A stretch of DNA of 64,000 nt, taken from contig OY776121.1 of assembly GCA_963675135.1 (NCBI GenBank), forward strand, positions 69,580,265 through 69,644,264, written 5' to 3'. Below, one piece after another: positions 9,917 to 23,200 of this stretch. A model generated the notes under the pieces. It was given only the letters and a program-made list of their open reading frames with translations, did no database searches and was not told the DNA's origin. The stretch is from Galeopsis tetrahit. Lineage: Eukaryota; Streptophyta; Magnoliopsida; Lamiales; Lamiaceae. Made by a program: the position numbers and the translations under genes. The first letter of the stretch is position 1, and every line of letters begins with the position of its first letter.

Positions 9917-11138
9917 AAAATCCAAATTTAGTGATACTTTTTTTATTGCAATGTTTAACCTCTCTCTCTCTCTCTTCTGCAGGAATGGTTATCAGAATAC
10001 ATACAGAGCCAATTATAGTATCAGATCGATGCAGGGGATACTATTTTTCGATCCATGCATATGCATGTTTTCTTCGATCTCATTATAAAATCATCAGCTG
10101 CAATATACTTAATCAGCTTAATTGGCAGGCAACTTTCTCTAGATCCTCAATCACCGAGTTGTTATAAAAATGATCCACCGTTTGGAATCTCCCCTTCCAA
10201 TTTTTTGTAAGACAAGTTAAGATACTGAAGAGAATTATAAAGACTTGGGTATCAATCTAGAGAGCTAGATTATTATTATAAGACGTACAGATTCAATGTC
10301 TTTAAACCTCTAGCTGATGAATTGAATACATCCACTAAACTTATTAGTACTTGACAAATTTAGAACCAGCTAGCTCTATTTCTTTCTTGACAACCATCAA
10401 TTAAACTTTTTGGGACAAGCATATCATGCATGTTCATTGTCTTTAAATTCCCAATTTCACAATCCCATCTCAGATGGAATGACACTGCTGACTTTGTTAC
10501 AAAAAGTCGAAAAATTCCGAATACAAGTTGGGAGATCGAACACTATTAAGTCGTATTAATTTGCAACATCTCCAAAAATCGAGAATTAGTTAATGAAGAG
10601 AGAAATTTGATCAAATTATTGTCCCAAATGCCAAGCTTCTCGATCTTAAATTACTAAAGTCGGGTATGGAGCCACTGAATGAGTTGATTTCCAGTTCTTA
10701 ATTAAAGGATTAGCTGCTTAGAAAGAAGCATTGGTGATGAGATAGAGCTTGGAAAATATTGTAATTTCCTCCCCTGGGATTATGCGGTGATGCAAAGCTT
10801 TAGAGTCCAGTTTGATTAATTGTTGACAGTTATAGGAAAGCAATTTTTATGTAGGAAATGTAATGTAATATTAAAATGTTTGAGGGTTATAATTAAAATA
10901 TCAAATTGAGGGAGAATCGGGGGGAGAGTATAAACTCAATCAAGCTGCATCATCGTGGGCAGAAAGTCATCATATTATAGTCAACTGCAATTAAAAATAT
11001 TATTTTCATTGCATAATTAATGATTAATTAGAAGAAGCCAAAGGGCAAATGTGCTCACCAAGGAAACTAGCACATATATATTGGAAAAGATTGATGAAAA
11101 CTAGCTAGTCATCCACTTGAAAAGGGAATTAAATAAAA
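9917..11138. other. Intergenic region upstream of the F-box gene
   Basis: AT-rich, without a recognisable gene. A (CT)n run at 9960-9974 is followed by a possible acceptor AG, but no coding exon could be supported after it. The promoter and 5' leader of the F-box gene should lie in the last few hundred bases. Confidence 0.5.
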
Positions 11139-12457
11139 ATGGAAGAAGATAGAATTAGTGAATTGGGAGATGCAATTCTTGTACACATCCTCAACTCAGT
11201 CAACATCAAAGAGGCTGTTCAGACAAGCATTCTCTCCAAGAGATGGAAAAACCTCTGGACATCCATTTCGGATCTCAACTTCAACCTCAATTCCATGGCC
11301 ATACAGAGTGGCGTCCGTATAAACACTCCATTCGATAGCCAGTGTTTCATGCCTATTTTCACGCGTTTCGTGATCCAATTCCTCTCTCATCGCGATCATA
11401 CCTCCATTGTCCGCAAATTTCAGCTCTCCGGCGACCTAGCCGATGCTGATTCAACAACTGTAGCACAATGGGTGGATTACGCAATCAGTCGCAGGGTTCA
11501 GCACGTTGATCTCGATTTCTCATTGACATATACCGCGCTTTTCAACTTCCCTGCCGCGTTTAGTTGTTGTCAAACGCTGCGAGAACTCAGGCTGACACGA
11601 CCTGTTTATGGCTGTGTCATACCAAAACCATTGATTCTACCAAATCTCAACTCACTTTATCTTGAACGCTTTTCGTTCAATGATGACGACGACGACTATA
11701 ATTTCCCAGAAGAACCCTTTTCGGGTTTTCCTAATTTGGAAAAGTTGAGTCTGCATCACTGTAGAGTATCCAGGCTTGTCATTTCTTCTTCCAAACTCAG
11801 GATTCTTGAATTGAATTTCAAAAATAATTGTTGTTTTATTGAGGAAACATCAGAGATGAAACAGATTTCAACTCCCGCGCTTATTTCACTCAGGTACGAA
11901 GGGCATTATCCTCTAATATGTCCGAGGGTAGATTTAAGTTGGTTGGAGGAAGTATACGTGGATATCTGCACAAACCTAATACCACATTACAGAGCAACTA
12001 CTAATAAAGAAATATTGATAAATTCGGTAAAGATGCTCCAACAACTTGGAAGTGCAAAGTCTGTTACATTAACTTTGGACACCATGGAGGTAATTAATTA
12101 TATACTACTATTATCATATCATTCATACTGAGTATTGAGTTCAACTTTTTTGACCCGTTTGTATGTATGTTAATTGGATAGGTTCTTGAAATGGATCCTC
12201 TGTTCCTTGAGCAGAGCCCCCCATGTCCGTTTCCGTACATGGAGCGTTTGAAGATGAGGAAAGGGTGCCATGAAATGCAGGATGCTGCAGTGGTGCAGAG
12301 TGTGATGAATTACTTGATCAATAGCCACAGCAATGAGTCTGCAGTGGTGGTGGAACTTCCACAAGGTGTTTCTGTCATTCAAATGAGGATTATTCCAGAA
12401 GATCTGCCGGATGAATTTATTGATGACCAACTAGGACTCGGACGCCTCTTCGCATGA
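11139..12457 (+). CDS. F-box/LRR-type protein
   Basis: Two exons, 11139-12089 and 12182-12457, joined in phase 0 across a 92-bp GT-AG intron, give 408 residues. Residues ~4-48 form an F-box ('DRISELGDAILVHILNSV' followed by 'SKRWKNLW'), the part that docks on SKP1 in SCF ubiquitin ligases. Leu-rich segments from ~140 to 280 ('LPNLNSLYLERFSF', 'FPNLEKLSLHHCRVS', 'LISLRYEGHYP') are degenerate plant LRRs. The C-terminal exon, with 'PYMERLKMRKGCH', resembles the end of FBD-type F-box proteins. The target substrate is unknown. Without the splice, exon 1 would read through into intron and stop at 12131. No frameshift or internal stop is seen, so the gene looks intact. Confidence 0.88.
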
Positions 12458-12698
12458 ATCCATCACTCATCATTCATTAACAAACATGTACTCATTTTCC
12501 TCCACATTTGTATGCATCAAATTTATGGCACAAAAAACTAATAAAAAAGTGCAATGAATTGAAGATGATGAAATTTAGGTCCTTTGTATTAAAAATCAAT
12601 ATTAAATCATTATTATAATAAGTTTTGAAAATTAAATACCAATTTTAACGTATTGATATTGCTATTCATATTGAAAATTAAATCTTCTTTCCTCTTAG

Positions 12699-13134
12699 TA
12701 GGGGTGTAACTGAGTCGAGCTTACTCGTGAGCTACTCGTGCTCGACTCGAAGTTAATCGAGTCGAGTCGAGTTTCGAGCTACTCGAGTAGCTATCGAGTT
12801 CGAGCTCATAAATACTCAATTCGAAAGGCTCGCGAGCCTAATCGAGTTTGAACAATATTTACTATTTTGCCATTAATATATAATTTATATTTATATACGA
12901 ATAATCGAGTCGAGTCGAGTTTATTTTAGAAAAAAATATGTTTTAAAATTAATTTTGAAAATTATATAGGTAATCAAGTCGAGTCGAGCCGAGCTCGAGT
13001 TTATCGAGTCGAGCTCGATCTTCAAAATTTTAGGCTCGACCGAGTCGAGTCGAGTATCGAGCTTCGAGTATAACAATCGAGTCGAGTTTCGAGCTCAGCA
13101 CTACTCGGCTCGACTCGGCTCATTTACGCCCCTA
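12699..13134. mobile_element. hAT-type MITE with GAGTCGA-rich interior
   Basis: A 436-bp element with terminal inverted repeats TAGGGGTGTAA / TTACGCCCCTA, flanked by a perfect 8-bp target duplication CCTCTTAG (12691-12698 and 13135-13142). TAGGGG-type ends and 8-bp duplications are hallmarks of hAT transposons. The interior is dominated by GAGTCGAGTCGA and CTCGAGT words that can form extended hairpins. There is no coding capacity. Confidence 0.9.
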
Positions 13135-13142
13135 CCTCTTAG

Positions 13143-15161
13143 TAAGCGATAATCACTCCATTACCAACAAAACTTCTTTTTTCAATCAATCATTTGTAAG
13201 TATCTACAATTTTAATTTATTTGACATTACTTTTCAAAATTAAGGAATTTCGGCAGAATTCCTACTTGTTGCTCAAGATTTCAGAAATCCATCATTCTCA
13301 AACCTCTTTTTCGTGCATATGATAACTTTTTTTTAATATTCAATGTCAATATAAGACTCAAATATTATTAGTCATTTTAAACGTATAAAAGTTTAATATT
13401 ATATTTTTTTTATTTACTTAATTTGAATTTTTATATTTCAATTTATTTAAACGATTTTTTTTTAATATTTAATATCAATATAAGACTCATGAAATGTTTA
13501 TATTTCGATTTATTTAAAATTTTAGTATTATAAGTAAATTTTATCTAAAAACTCTTTTATATATATTAATTATAAATAAAGATAAATTTTATCGAACAAT
13601 TTTGTTGATGCAAAATATATATTTAATTTTCTTATATTATATTATATATTTTTTATGGGATAACACCATGATTATGTAATAATATTATAATTATATTAAT
13701 TATAAATAAAGATAAACTCGTGAATTTTACATATATGAAGCACATATCTTTTTAATAAATGTGCATATCTTTTTAGCATGTCGCCAAACATATATTCTGT
13801 TAATCATTAATTAATAAATTAATTAGTATGTTCTTTTTTTATTTTTTGTTTAATACTGTTTTTTAATTTTGGTCATGCTTGTGCATAAACGGTTTTTTTA
13901 ATTACCCAAAAGATAACATCAAGTCAATTTAATTTAAAATTAATATTTAATTTAGGAAAGTTTTGAAATTTGGGAGTGTAGTTATTAGCGTGATTTTCGA
14001 TGATTTGGGTTTTATGAAATCTTATTTTGAATAATATGAATTATATTAATTGAATGGAAAATTCAATGTCATTTTAAAGAAAGGGTAGAATGATACATTT
14101 ATCCATCAATTTGTTCTTTTTTGTAACTTTCAAAATTTTTGTTTCTATTTGTAATCTCTATAGGTGAAATTAGAGATGTCTATCGGGCTGACCCTAACCC
14201 TATAGGGCCAGTCCTACAGGGTTACGGGCTAAACGGGTTAGGCCTTAACCGGTTCATATTTAACGGTCCTACAATTGTTGGGACCTAACCCTAACGGGCC
14301 ACTAACGGGCTACAATAAAAAAATTTCTTTTAAAATTAAAGGTTCAAATTGACACGTCCAACAAGAAAAAAATAAAATAGAAAAATATATAATTAGTTAA
14401 TGATGGATAAATAAGAAAATAAAAGTATGATTTAAACACAATTTTAGTCCTTAATATGACCAAATAAACCTAAACAAATATCATAATCTAATAAAAAAAT
14501 AAAAATAATGACTAATGAATGGTAATGAATTGGTTATATTTATAAATAAACATAAACAAATATCATAATCTAATAAAAAATAGAAATAATGACTAATGAA
14601 TGGTAATGAATTGCTTAATGTAAAAAAATCTAAGGTCAGTGTATAAACCAAACAAAGCTTCCAAGCAACAAGGACCCACAACAGGGGAAGAGGACCCATA
14701 AAAGGAGAGATAAAAATAACCGTAAATAAAACAGGAAATAAAGCAGTAAAAAACAACAACAATAAAAAAAAAAAGAATCTAAAACGGGATCAACGGAAGA
14801 AACTCAACCATACGGTCACCGTGACTCCGTCGGAGAGGATCTACACATTGATCCCAACAGGGAGACGGCTCTTCTGCAGTCCGACGACGGTCTGGCGGTG
14901 TTCCGACGGTGGTAAACGGCGGTCTGGCAGTGGCTCTACTCAAACGATAGACATCGGTGGTAATATGTGAATTTTATAACATGTCATAGTTAGTTAACAA
15001 TATACTGCTAAATTTAATTCTGAATTAATATTAAAGTCGTTTCAAAATAAATAAATATTAAAGTTAAAAATATTAATTAAAGTACTCTTTTATTAAAAAA
15101 TTATCACTATCCCACATCCAAAATAACAATCAATAAGGCACTCGTACATTCATATCCTTAA
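13143..15161. other. AT-rich intergenic DNA with hAT-like relic
   Basis: No gene is recognised. At 14171-14330 a GC-rich block beginning TAGAGATGTCTATCGGGC and rich in 'acgggcc' and 'ctaaccc' words looks like one end of an hAT-type element; the partner end was not found. A ~60-bp segment is repeated in tandem at 14472-14532 and 14554-14614. A GC-rich patch at 14790-14950 contains no supported ORF. Confidence 0.55.
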
Positions 15162-15906
15162 CAGGACGGTCCCAGGATTGACGATGAGAGGGGTCAAATG
15201 TTGTTCAATAATTAATATTATATGTTCGTTAATAAAATTAATTTAATTAAAACATATTAAAATGTTAAAATATCTTTCTTTTCTTTTTTATATTATTATT
15301 CACTTTTAAATATATTAAAATGCACAAATATCTTTTTTTTCTTTTTTTGAACTAATACACAAATATCTTAAATCCTACCAGGAGTACAATCTATAATCAT
15401 TTGAATTGAAAATGAAAATTAAAAATGAAAAAAAAATAAGATGAATGGTAAATAAAAATAAATAAAATTTTGACAAAAATCTAAAAGTTCTTGAAAGTTT
15501 ATGTATATGTTTTTTATGCTACTCATGTTGTGAACTTGTTAAGACGAAAAAATTGAAATGAGTTGACATTTGCATACACCCAATTGAATGGTGCAGTTGA
15601 GTCATAGTTTTAACTCGATTTTAATATGACGGGTTAAAAAACTCTAATTGCATACATATTAAAATTTGTCAATTTAAATGTATACTGATATTTGGTGTTT
15701 GACTCTTATAAAAATATTAATTTACCCAATTAAAACTTAAAAGATAAGAAATTTGACCTAGGATTCCGTGACTAACAATCTAGGCCTTATTACATACAAT
15801 AACTTATATACTCAATATATAATATAACTAATACACATATAATATTAAAAAAAAAAACTTGAGGGGGGCCATGGCCACCCCAGAGGTGTGCATGGTTCCG
15901 TCCCTG
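15162..15906. mobile_element. Non-autonomous hAT-like element (745 bp)
   Basis: Ends are CAGGACGG and CCGTCCCTG, forming imperfect inverted repeats, with an exact 8-bp target duplication ATCCTTAA on each side (15154-15161 and 15907-15914). The interior is AT-rich and non-coding, with a GC-rich 'ggggggccatggccacccc' block near the right end. Confidence 0.85.
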
Positions 15907-16615
15907 ATCCTTAATGTGGCATGTCTTTTTAAATATTCACAATACAAGCATATGCTTGAAACCCATAATTCAGAAAATCTAGTTTCTGCAAGTAAAAAAT
16001 CAGATCTTAATTTCTAGCTATATGCTTGCACTAATCAAACAGAAAAATACTGATCAAATCCAACGTTTTGAGTTGCCCAGATAAATACTGATCTACATTA
16101 GATTAGAAGAAGAATAACATATGCTCACAAAAGAATTCAACAAAAAAAAGGCAAATTTCACAAATTTTTGAATGTATTTGATACCCCATTAATCAGTTTA
16201 TCCAAAACAATAGAAATTTAGCAGAAGGAAGAAAATCCAAAATCACAAATTAATTAACATATGCAACAATTGATACCCCCATCAATCTTGTACAAATTCA
16301 CCTTAAACACTATCAAATAACATGCATATAGTATACCAAGTGCAATTTCACAGGTCCAGAGCACCACGTACAAATTCATAAATGTATAAACATTATAAAC
16401 CCTAAACCACATATGTGACATGTATATAATTGAAACTGTAAAAAGTAAATAAAAAAACTGCATGTAAAAGTTAAAAAAATGGATTGCCAGATAATTACTC
16501 AATAAAATAATTGAAATAAAAACAAGAAGTTTGGACTTATATATATACACATACAATGTAACTAGTTTAACTAAAAAAATTAATTAAACTAAACTGATCA
16601 AGCTCAAGTGATTTA

Positions 16616-17093
16616 TCATTGATCTTTTGCTTCTTTAGGAGAATTTGTGGCTTCTTTAGGAGAATTTGTGGCTCCTTTAGGAGAATTTTTGGCTTCTTTG
16701 ACTACACATTCCACTATGTCCTCCACCTGATCTTCAGCTTCTTGAACCTGCATAGTTTTGGGAGTTTTACATTAATAATTTTTTTGACAAATTAACTGTA
16801 GTTTAATTAATTTTCTAATATAAAAAATTATTAATATAAAGGGTCTGATTTACAAAACCATGAGAGTGGGTGGGGTGTTAGTGATTAGTTATCCAGCACG
16901 CTGTCTTCTATTATAATTAGTACATATTATATGTCAGTGATTAATTATTATTGATATTTTTGGTACTAAAAGCAATTGTAAGTATCGATTAGAGTAGGTG
17001 CATAATATAAGACGTCTCTACCTACCCCGGCCCACTTGTCAATAAATTATAGGAGTATTCTTTATTTTTTGCACGGATCTAGATTAAGAAATA

Positions 17094-17130
<37 letters not shown>

Positions 17131-19027
17131 TGTAGTATTGTTGAGAGAGAGAGAGAGGTATGAATAAGAAAATGGAGAGAGAGATAATGATTAATGAAAA
17201 AGAAAATGAGAAGCTTAAGTCGGGACATTAAAAATAAATAAATGAAAATTAGTTTAGGGGGTACTTTCTTACAGGGTCCATAAATTATACTCTGATTAGA
17301 GAAATAATTGCATTAGTCTGAGCTGTACATTAATTGTTGATTTTAGAATTATTATCAACATCATGTCTTGCGGAAGCACATGATCAACTTGGATTTTTTA
17401 ATAGTACTCCTACTATATACGAAAATGACGTGGACTATTGTTTCTTACTCCACTATAATCTATGAACAACGTAATGAATCGGTCAATTATTTGAAAAATT
17501 ATTTTTAACATAATCTACGCGATTATATACTTTAGGGTTGCATCTTCTATTTATATTTTATAATACTCCCTCCATCCAATTTTATTATGCCCACTTCTCC
17601 GGACACGAGTTTTAATAAATATTGATTAGTTTATGTATAAAGTAGATAAGTTGAGGGGCATGATGGGATGTTGTGAGGTCCATTTATAGGTAAAATGATT
17701 GTTTATGAATAAAGTTAGTGACAATTTGAGTAAATAAGTGATGATTGGAGGGTGGAGATAAAGTAGTGTGAATAGTATTATTTTTAAAAAAAAATAGTAT
17801 AATAAAATTAGACAAAAAAAAAAAAAATAGAAATAATGAAATTGGAAGGGGGAGTAATATATTCTAACTAGCTGTCTACAATAATAATAATAATGTGATT
17901 GCATGTGCCGTGCCCTAATGAAATAAAATTTCAAATATATATCTATATTATACATAACCAGTATTATAAAAGTCCACCCTTTCTTTAAAGTGCTAGCTGT
18001 TTTAGAAGTTAAATCTTGACGGAAGTTAATTGTCAATCTGATTGTTTGACCTTATCAAAACATTAATCTTCTAATATACATTAATTTTTGCCCAAAAAAA
18101 AAAAGGAGGGTTTATTATATCTAATTAAATGAATGAAATTAAAAATTAGGTACCTGATCTATGATATTGTCGAGAGAATCAGCAGTTTTAGCTGTTTTTT
18201 CAGCTACGTTTTCAACCAACTTAACAAGATTTTTCAATTTCCCCTGAGGAAGATCATCGCCGATGTCTTCTGCGATTTTATCGACTTCCCCCGCCACCTT
18301 CTCCACCGCCTCCGCTATGTCTTCTACCGTTTGCACTGCCTTTTCAATCCTATCTACACAACCAAAAAACAAAATTTAATTAATTAATCAACGTTGACCA
18401 AAAAATAAAACCAATTACGTACAAATTAACTCTAGCTAAAATGGTGAATATTAATTCTTACTCTTAAGCGCCCATAATGGCCCCCATTTGTTGGAGAAAA
18501 ATGGTAGAACAAATGATATCACCAGTCCAAGAATCCAACTCCTGTTAATTTCATTTAAAAAGAAAAAAAAATTAGCTTTAATAAATAAAAATGTAATTAA
18601 TCAATTTTAGTTATCAAAGATGCTACATCAATGAAATGCACTATCACTAAATTAACAAACACAAAATTTTAGTGAAAAATGAAATTGTACGAACATGGAA
18701 TGGGAAGGCGGGCCTGAAGGCAACGGAGCTCCGGGTACAGAATTAGCATAAACAACAAAAGAGTTCCTGAAATGCAAGAAAATAACATAAATAAATATTA
18801 AAAACACATAATCTTTAAATTGTACTACGCGGTTTAATTATAACGCACCTTTTAGTGATATTATCACGTTGCAATCTTGTTTTATGGCTCCAGAAACTCA
18901 TGTCATCGGTCTTGCACTTTGATACAGCCAACCTGGAAATAGGGTTCCAGGTCAAACCTTGAAACTTGGTCTTTCCATAAATAGTTGCAGAAATTTGCCC
19001 AATATTGGTCGAAAAAGAACTCGCCAT
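16616..19027 (-). CDS. Plastid-targeted small membrane protein of unknown function
   Basis: Five exons in continuous phase on the minus strand: 19027-18849, 18766-18695, 18541-18462, 18353-18154 and 16747-16616, giving 220 residues. The first ~75 residues are rich in Ser, Thr and basic residues and look like a chloroplast transit peptide. 'PGAPLPSGPPSHS' precedes one membrane segment (residues ~85-99, 'SWILGLVISFVLPFF'). Residues ~112-195 form charged amphipathic helices with Val/Ala/Glu/Lys periodicity ('EKVAGEVDKIAEDIGDDLPQ', 'LVENVAEKTAKTA'). The tail carries three copies of a NSPK(E/G)AT-type repeat. I recall a plant-only family with this layout and no known activity. The anchor-plus-amphipathic-helix form suggests a thylakoid or envelope scaffold, which is inference. 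Intron 4 (1.4 kb) contains a MITE. Confidence 0.82.
17566..17854. mobile_element. Stowaway-like MITE inside an intron
   Basis: 289 bp, flanked by TA, with inverted ends CTCCCTCCATCCAATTTTAT on the left and, reading inward from the right, CTCCCCCTTCCAATTTCAT. These are typical of Tc1/mariner-derived Stowaway MITEs. It lies in the fourth intron of the plastid-protein gene. Confidence 0.8.
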
Positions 19028-19566
19028 CGATCGATAATTAGAAATTCAAAGTGTGTTTTTAAAATTAAGATTTGTGTTTGGAAAGATGTTTGAGCTAGGT
19101 TTGTCTTAATTTATAGGGAAACTAGAAATTGATTTTGATCCAACTGGGAATATTATATTAAATTGAATGGTGATAGTTGGGTAGGGTATACGTTGTCAAC
19201 TAGCGATTTTGAAATTGGTCAGACTACACGTTTGAGAAGAATAAGATAATCTGGGTTTTAATTAATTTATTTATTTATAATAATGCATCGTATTACTAAA
19301 TATTGAAGTTGAAAAACACATGGGTTTGAAACAGTCAAATTTGCCAACCTCCACATGCTATTCAAAATTTTTATTGGTTTATTTCGTGGAAATTATGGTA
19401 AAGTGGAAGAATCTTCACATGAACTAAACATAAAATAATAATAAGGACGCTAATTTTTTATTAAAAAATAATAGGCAAGGTTTAAAATATTAATTGTGTG
19501 TATACAGCAACGAAAAAACCTTTTCATAAGGCGCAGACATCGCTTAACCCACATGTGTCCTTTATT
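19028..19566. other. Upstream region of the plastid-protein gene
   Basis: AT-rich with no ORF or element recognised. It should hold the promoter of the minus-strand gene starting at 19027. Confidence 0.5.
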
Positions 19567-19740
19567 CACTAGAAAACACCAAGATTTGCAGTGAAAATTT
19601 GACGTAATTAACAAAATTTACGATTGAAATAAACGTATTTCACAATTTGCGACGGTTTTTCAAGTCGTCTCAAATTTGCGGATTTATTTGTTTGCGACGA
19701 AAATTTAATTCGTCTTAAATTTGCAACGGATATGTTTTAT
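19567..19740 (+). mobile_element. CACTA-like terminus, probably interrupted
   Basis: The segment starts CACTAGAAAACACC and continues with subterminal words such as 'gcgacgg', 'gcgacgaaaa' and 'gtcgtc', as at En/Spm-type ends. Similar words ('tcgcaacgaaaaatctgtc') recur at 26058-26080, on the far side of the copia element, suggesting the copia inserted into this element. No closing TAGTG end was found. Confidence 0.45.
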
Positions 19741-19741
19741 A

Positions 19742-20018
19742 CTTCCTCCGTTCCCCATTTAATGATTCATTTTATCATTTTTGGTGTCCCTTACTTAATG
19801 TCGATCCGTACTTGAAATAGTAAGAAAATATTTTAAGTATTCCCTCAAAATATCTCAATATTACATCAAATGTTACTACTTTATTCACTATAAAAACATC
19901 TATATTACTTTTAAAGTTAAAAAAAATTTACTATCCCACTTTTATCTCTCATAATGATAAAAAATTTATACATTAAAATTTATATGGATCCTTAAATAAA
20001 GGAATGTGAGAGTAAGTG
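19742..20018. mobile_element. Possible degenerate Stowaway-like MITE
   Basis: The left end, CTTCCTCCGTTCCCC after a TA, continues with 'tgattcattttatcattttt'. That is the same family as the element at 29630. The right end is degraded and its position is uncertain. Confidence 0.4.
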
Positions 20019-20124
20019 AGTAACTTGAATATTTATATCAACAAATAAACATTGAAACTTCTAGCACAAGTGGCTAAAAGCTACACAAAATACATCAAGC
20101 CCGCTCGTTCGATACCAGCAGCCA

Positions 20125-20255
20125 TGTAAGGAGGATAATTGAAAAGTTGATTTCATTGATTCTATAACAGAGTATATATAGTGTTACAGATGGGCTTATG
20201 TGTGTACAAAGAGACTAATGGGCCTAAATACATTTATACAATTATATACTTAACA
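20125..20255 (-). repeat. 3' LTR of decayed Ty1/copia element (131 bp)
   Basis: A short LTR that begins TGTTAAGTATATAATTG on the minus strand, preceded by a purine-rich tract (CTCCATCTTGAGGGGGCA, plus 20256-20273). It matches the split copy at 24742-24778 plus 25883-25976 closely. Flanking pentamers CCATG and CTATG match at four of five bases as target duplications. Confidence 0.8.
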
Positions 20256-23200
20256 TGCCCCCTCAAGATGGAGTGGTATCGACAACTCCAATCTTGGACA
20301 TAAGAAGGCGCAGCCGAGCACGAGCAAGAGATTTGGTGAGAGCATCCGCAAGTTGATCTGACGATGAGACATGCGAGACGCGGAGGGACGACTTCTGAAC
20401 CAGGTCTCGAACAAAGTGGTAGTCGATGGCAATGTGCTTCATGCGAGAGTGGAAGACAGAATTGGAGCACATATAGGTAGCACCAATGTTGTCACAGTAA
20501 ATGGACGGGGTCGAAGATTCGGAGACACAAAGTTCAGAAAGGAGAGATCGTGTCCATTGAACTTCAGCCGCTGCAGAGGCAATGGCACGATATTCAGCTT
20601 CAGTGGATGAACGAGCAATAGATTTTTGCTTACGAGATGACCAGGAGATAGGGTTTGCTCCAAGATAAACGATGTAAGCACCAGTCGAAGTTCGATCATT
20701 GCAGTCCCCAGCCCAATCCGCATCAGTGAAACAGTGAAGAGTAAACGATGACAGACACCGCAGAAGAATGCCCAGTGAGCGCGTACCATTGAGGTATCGG
20801 AAGAGGCGCTTGACGGCTCCCCAATGAGATTCAGTGGGAGCATGCATGAACTAGTAAAGTTTGTTGACAACAAAGGCAATATCCGGACGCGTGAAGAGTA
20901 AGTACTGAAGGCTGCCAAGGGCCTGTCGATAGGTGGTAGCATCAGCGGGAGGCGATCCATCAAGAAGCATAAGATTGGCACCGGGTTGTAAAGGGGTTTG
21001 AACAGGCTTCGAGTCAAGCATGTTGTATTTAACAAGTAGATCAGTGGTATACTTGCGTTGTACTAGCTTGCACGCAGATTTAGTTCGAAGGACCTCCACT
21101 CCAAGAAAGTAGGAGAGGTTGCCAAGATCCTTGACTGAGAATTGAGATGCCAGTGCCGAAATAACTTTGTCAAGAAAGTAGGGTGTGTTTCCAGTAAGGA
21201 TCAAATCATCAACATATACCAGAAAGTAGGCAAGAACACCATCCTTGTTGTATACGAAGAGGGAGGCATCTAATCTTGTGTGACTGAACCCCAGGGTGGC
21301 AAGGAAGGCGTGGAGAGCATAGTACCATGTCCTAGGTGCTTGTTTGAGACCATATATAGATTTTCGGAGTTTGCAGACATAGGAGGGATAGTTTGAGTCT
21401 AGAAAACCCAGAGGCTGTGCCATGTATACCTCATCCGGAAGAGACCCGTGCAAAAAGGCATTGTTGACATCAAATTGACGGAGAGGCCAGTGTTGGGTAA
21501 CTGCAAGACTGAGAATGATGCGGACGGTTGCTAGTTTTATTACTAGACTGAATGTTTCCGAAAAATCAATGCCAGGGCGTTGATGAAAGCCTTTAGCAAC
21601 AAGACGAGCTTTAAACTTGTCAATGGAGCCGCCAGGATTGCGTTTCACGCGAAACACCCATTTGCAGCCAACGAGATTCTGTGAACTGGCCGGAGGTACC
21701 AAATCCTAGGTGCCATTTTGTAGAAGAGTTGTAAATTCATTAGACATAACACTTCTCCAACGCGGGTCAGACATAGCTTGAGAAACAGTGCGAGGTTCAA
21801 TGTCATAAAGTACAGAAGTGGTAAGACCATACCTAGGATTAGGTTTGAAGATGTTGTTGCGTGCCCAAGTGATCATGGGATGTGACGGTGCCGGTGAAGG
21901 AGGCCGATCAGGGGACGATTGCTCACTCGGCTCGATAGGAACAGGCTCCACTGTGGGAGGTGGGTGAGGGACCGATGGAGGAGTCGGAATGGGGCCGGAG
22001 TCTGGGAGGGGTAGGGATGGAGGAGTATGTGTTTTTAGTTTGGAGAAAGGGAACTCATTTTCAACGAACTCAACATGGCGGGAAGTGTATAGGCGGGAGG
22101 TGGACAAGTCAAGACAAAGGTAGGCGCTTTGAGTGGTGGAGTAGCCTAGAAAGAGGCATGGGGTGGAGCGAGGCTCAAGCTTGTGGGATGTGTAGGGGCG
22201 CAGCGACGGGAAGCACTTACACCCAAACACACGAAGTTTGGAAAGGTTGGGTGGAGTGTGGAAGAGAAGTTCAAAGGAAGACATTACAGAAAGGCCAACT
22301 TTAGGGATGCGATTTATGAGGTAAGTTGCAGTAGATAGGGCGAAGGGCCAATAGGATAGAGGTATTGAGGCTTGATGTAGTAGAGCAAGGCCAGTGTCGA
22401 CAATGTGACGATGACGACGTTTAGAGGCACCATTGTGTTCCGGGGTATGAGGTGGGGTAGTGAGGTGATTAATGCCATGGGATGTGAGAAATGGGCGAAG
22501 GGCTACGTATTCACCACCATTGTCAGAGTAGAGTGTAATAATTTTAGTAGCAAGAGTATTTTCTATAAGGGCATTAAAAGCAACAAATGTGGAGTAGACA
22601 TCGGATTTTCGTTTGATAGGAAATAACCATATATACTTAGTGAAATGATCAACAAAAAACACATAATATTTATAACCATCATTAGATAACACAGGCGAAG
22701 TCCAAACATCAGAAAAAATTAATTGGAGCGGTGCAGTAGACGTAAGAGTAGAATCAGAGAAAGGTAATTTGTGACTCTTAATACATTTGCAAGAATCACA
22801 AGAAAAACTAAAATTATTCTCTAGCACAAGTTTATTGGAAGAGACAACAGAGTTCAAAATTTTAGATGAAGGGTGACCTAGCCGAGCATGCCAAATTGGA
22901 AGGGGCAGAGATCCACACACACCACCAGGCTACAAGTAAAGTCCATTAACGCGAGGACTGCGAAGGCGAACGACCCCTGATCGACGATCCCTCGCCTGAA
23001 AATCACAATTTGAAAATTGGATCACAACATCATTCACGGCACAGAGATGTGAAACAAATATAAGATTACGAGAGATGCAGGGTACATGTAACACATCAGT
23101 AAATAAAAGTGTAGGGCAAGCAGAAAATGACAAAGATCCAATGTTTGAAATAGACAGACCATAACCATTTCCAATTATAACACTATCGGTGCCATCATAG

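Noticed and set aside
21960..22304. 114-codon plus-strand frame
   Set aside because: It lies antisense to the copia integrase and the linker before RT, with no features of its own.
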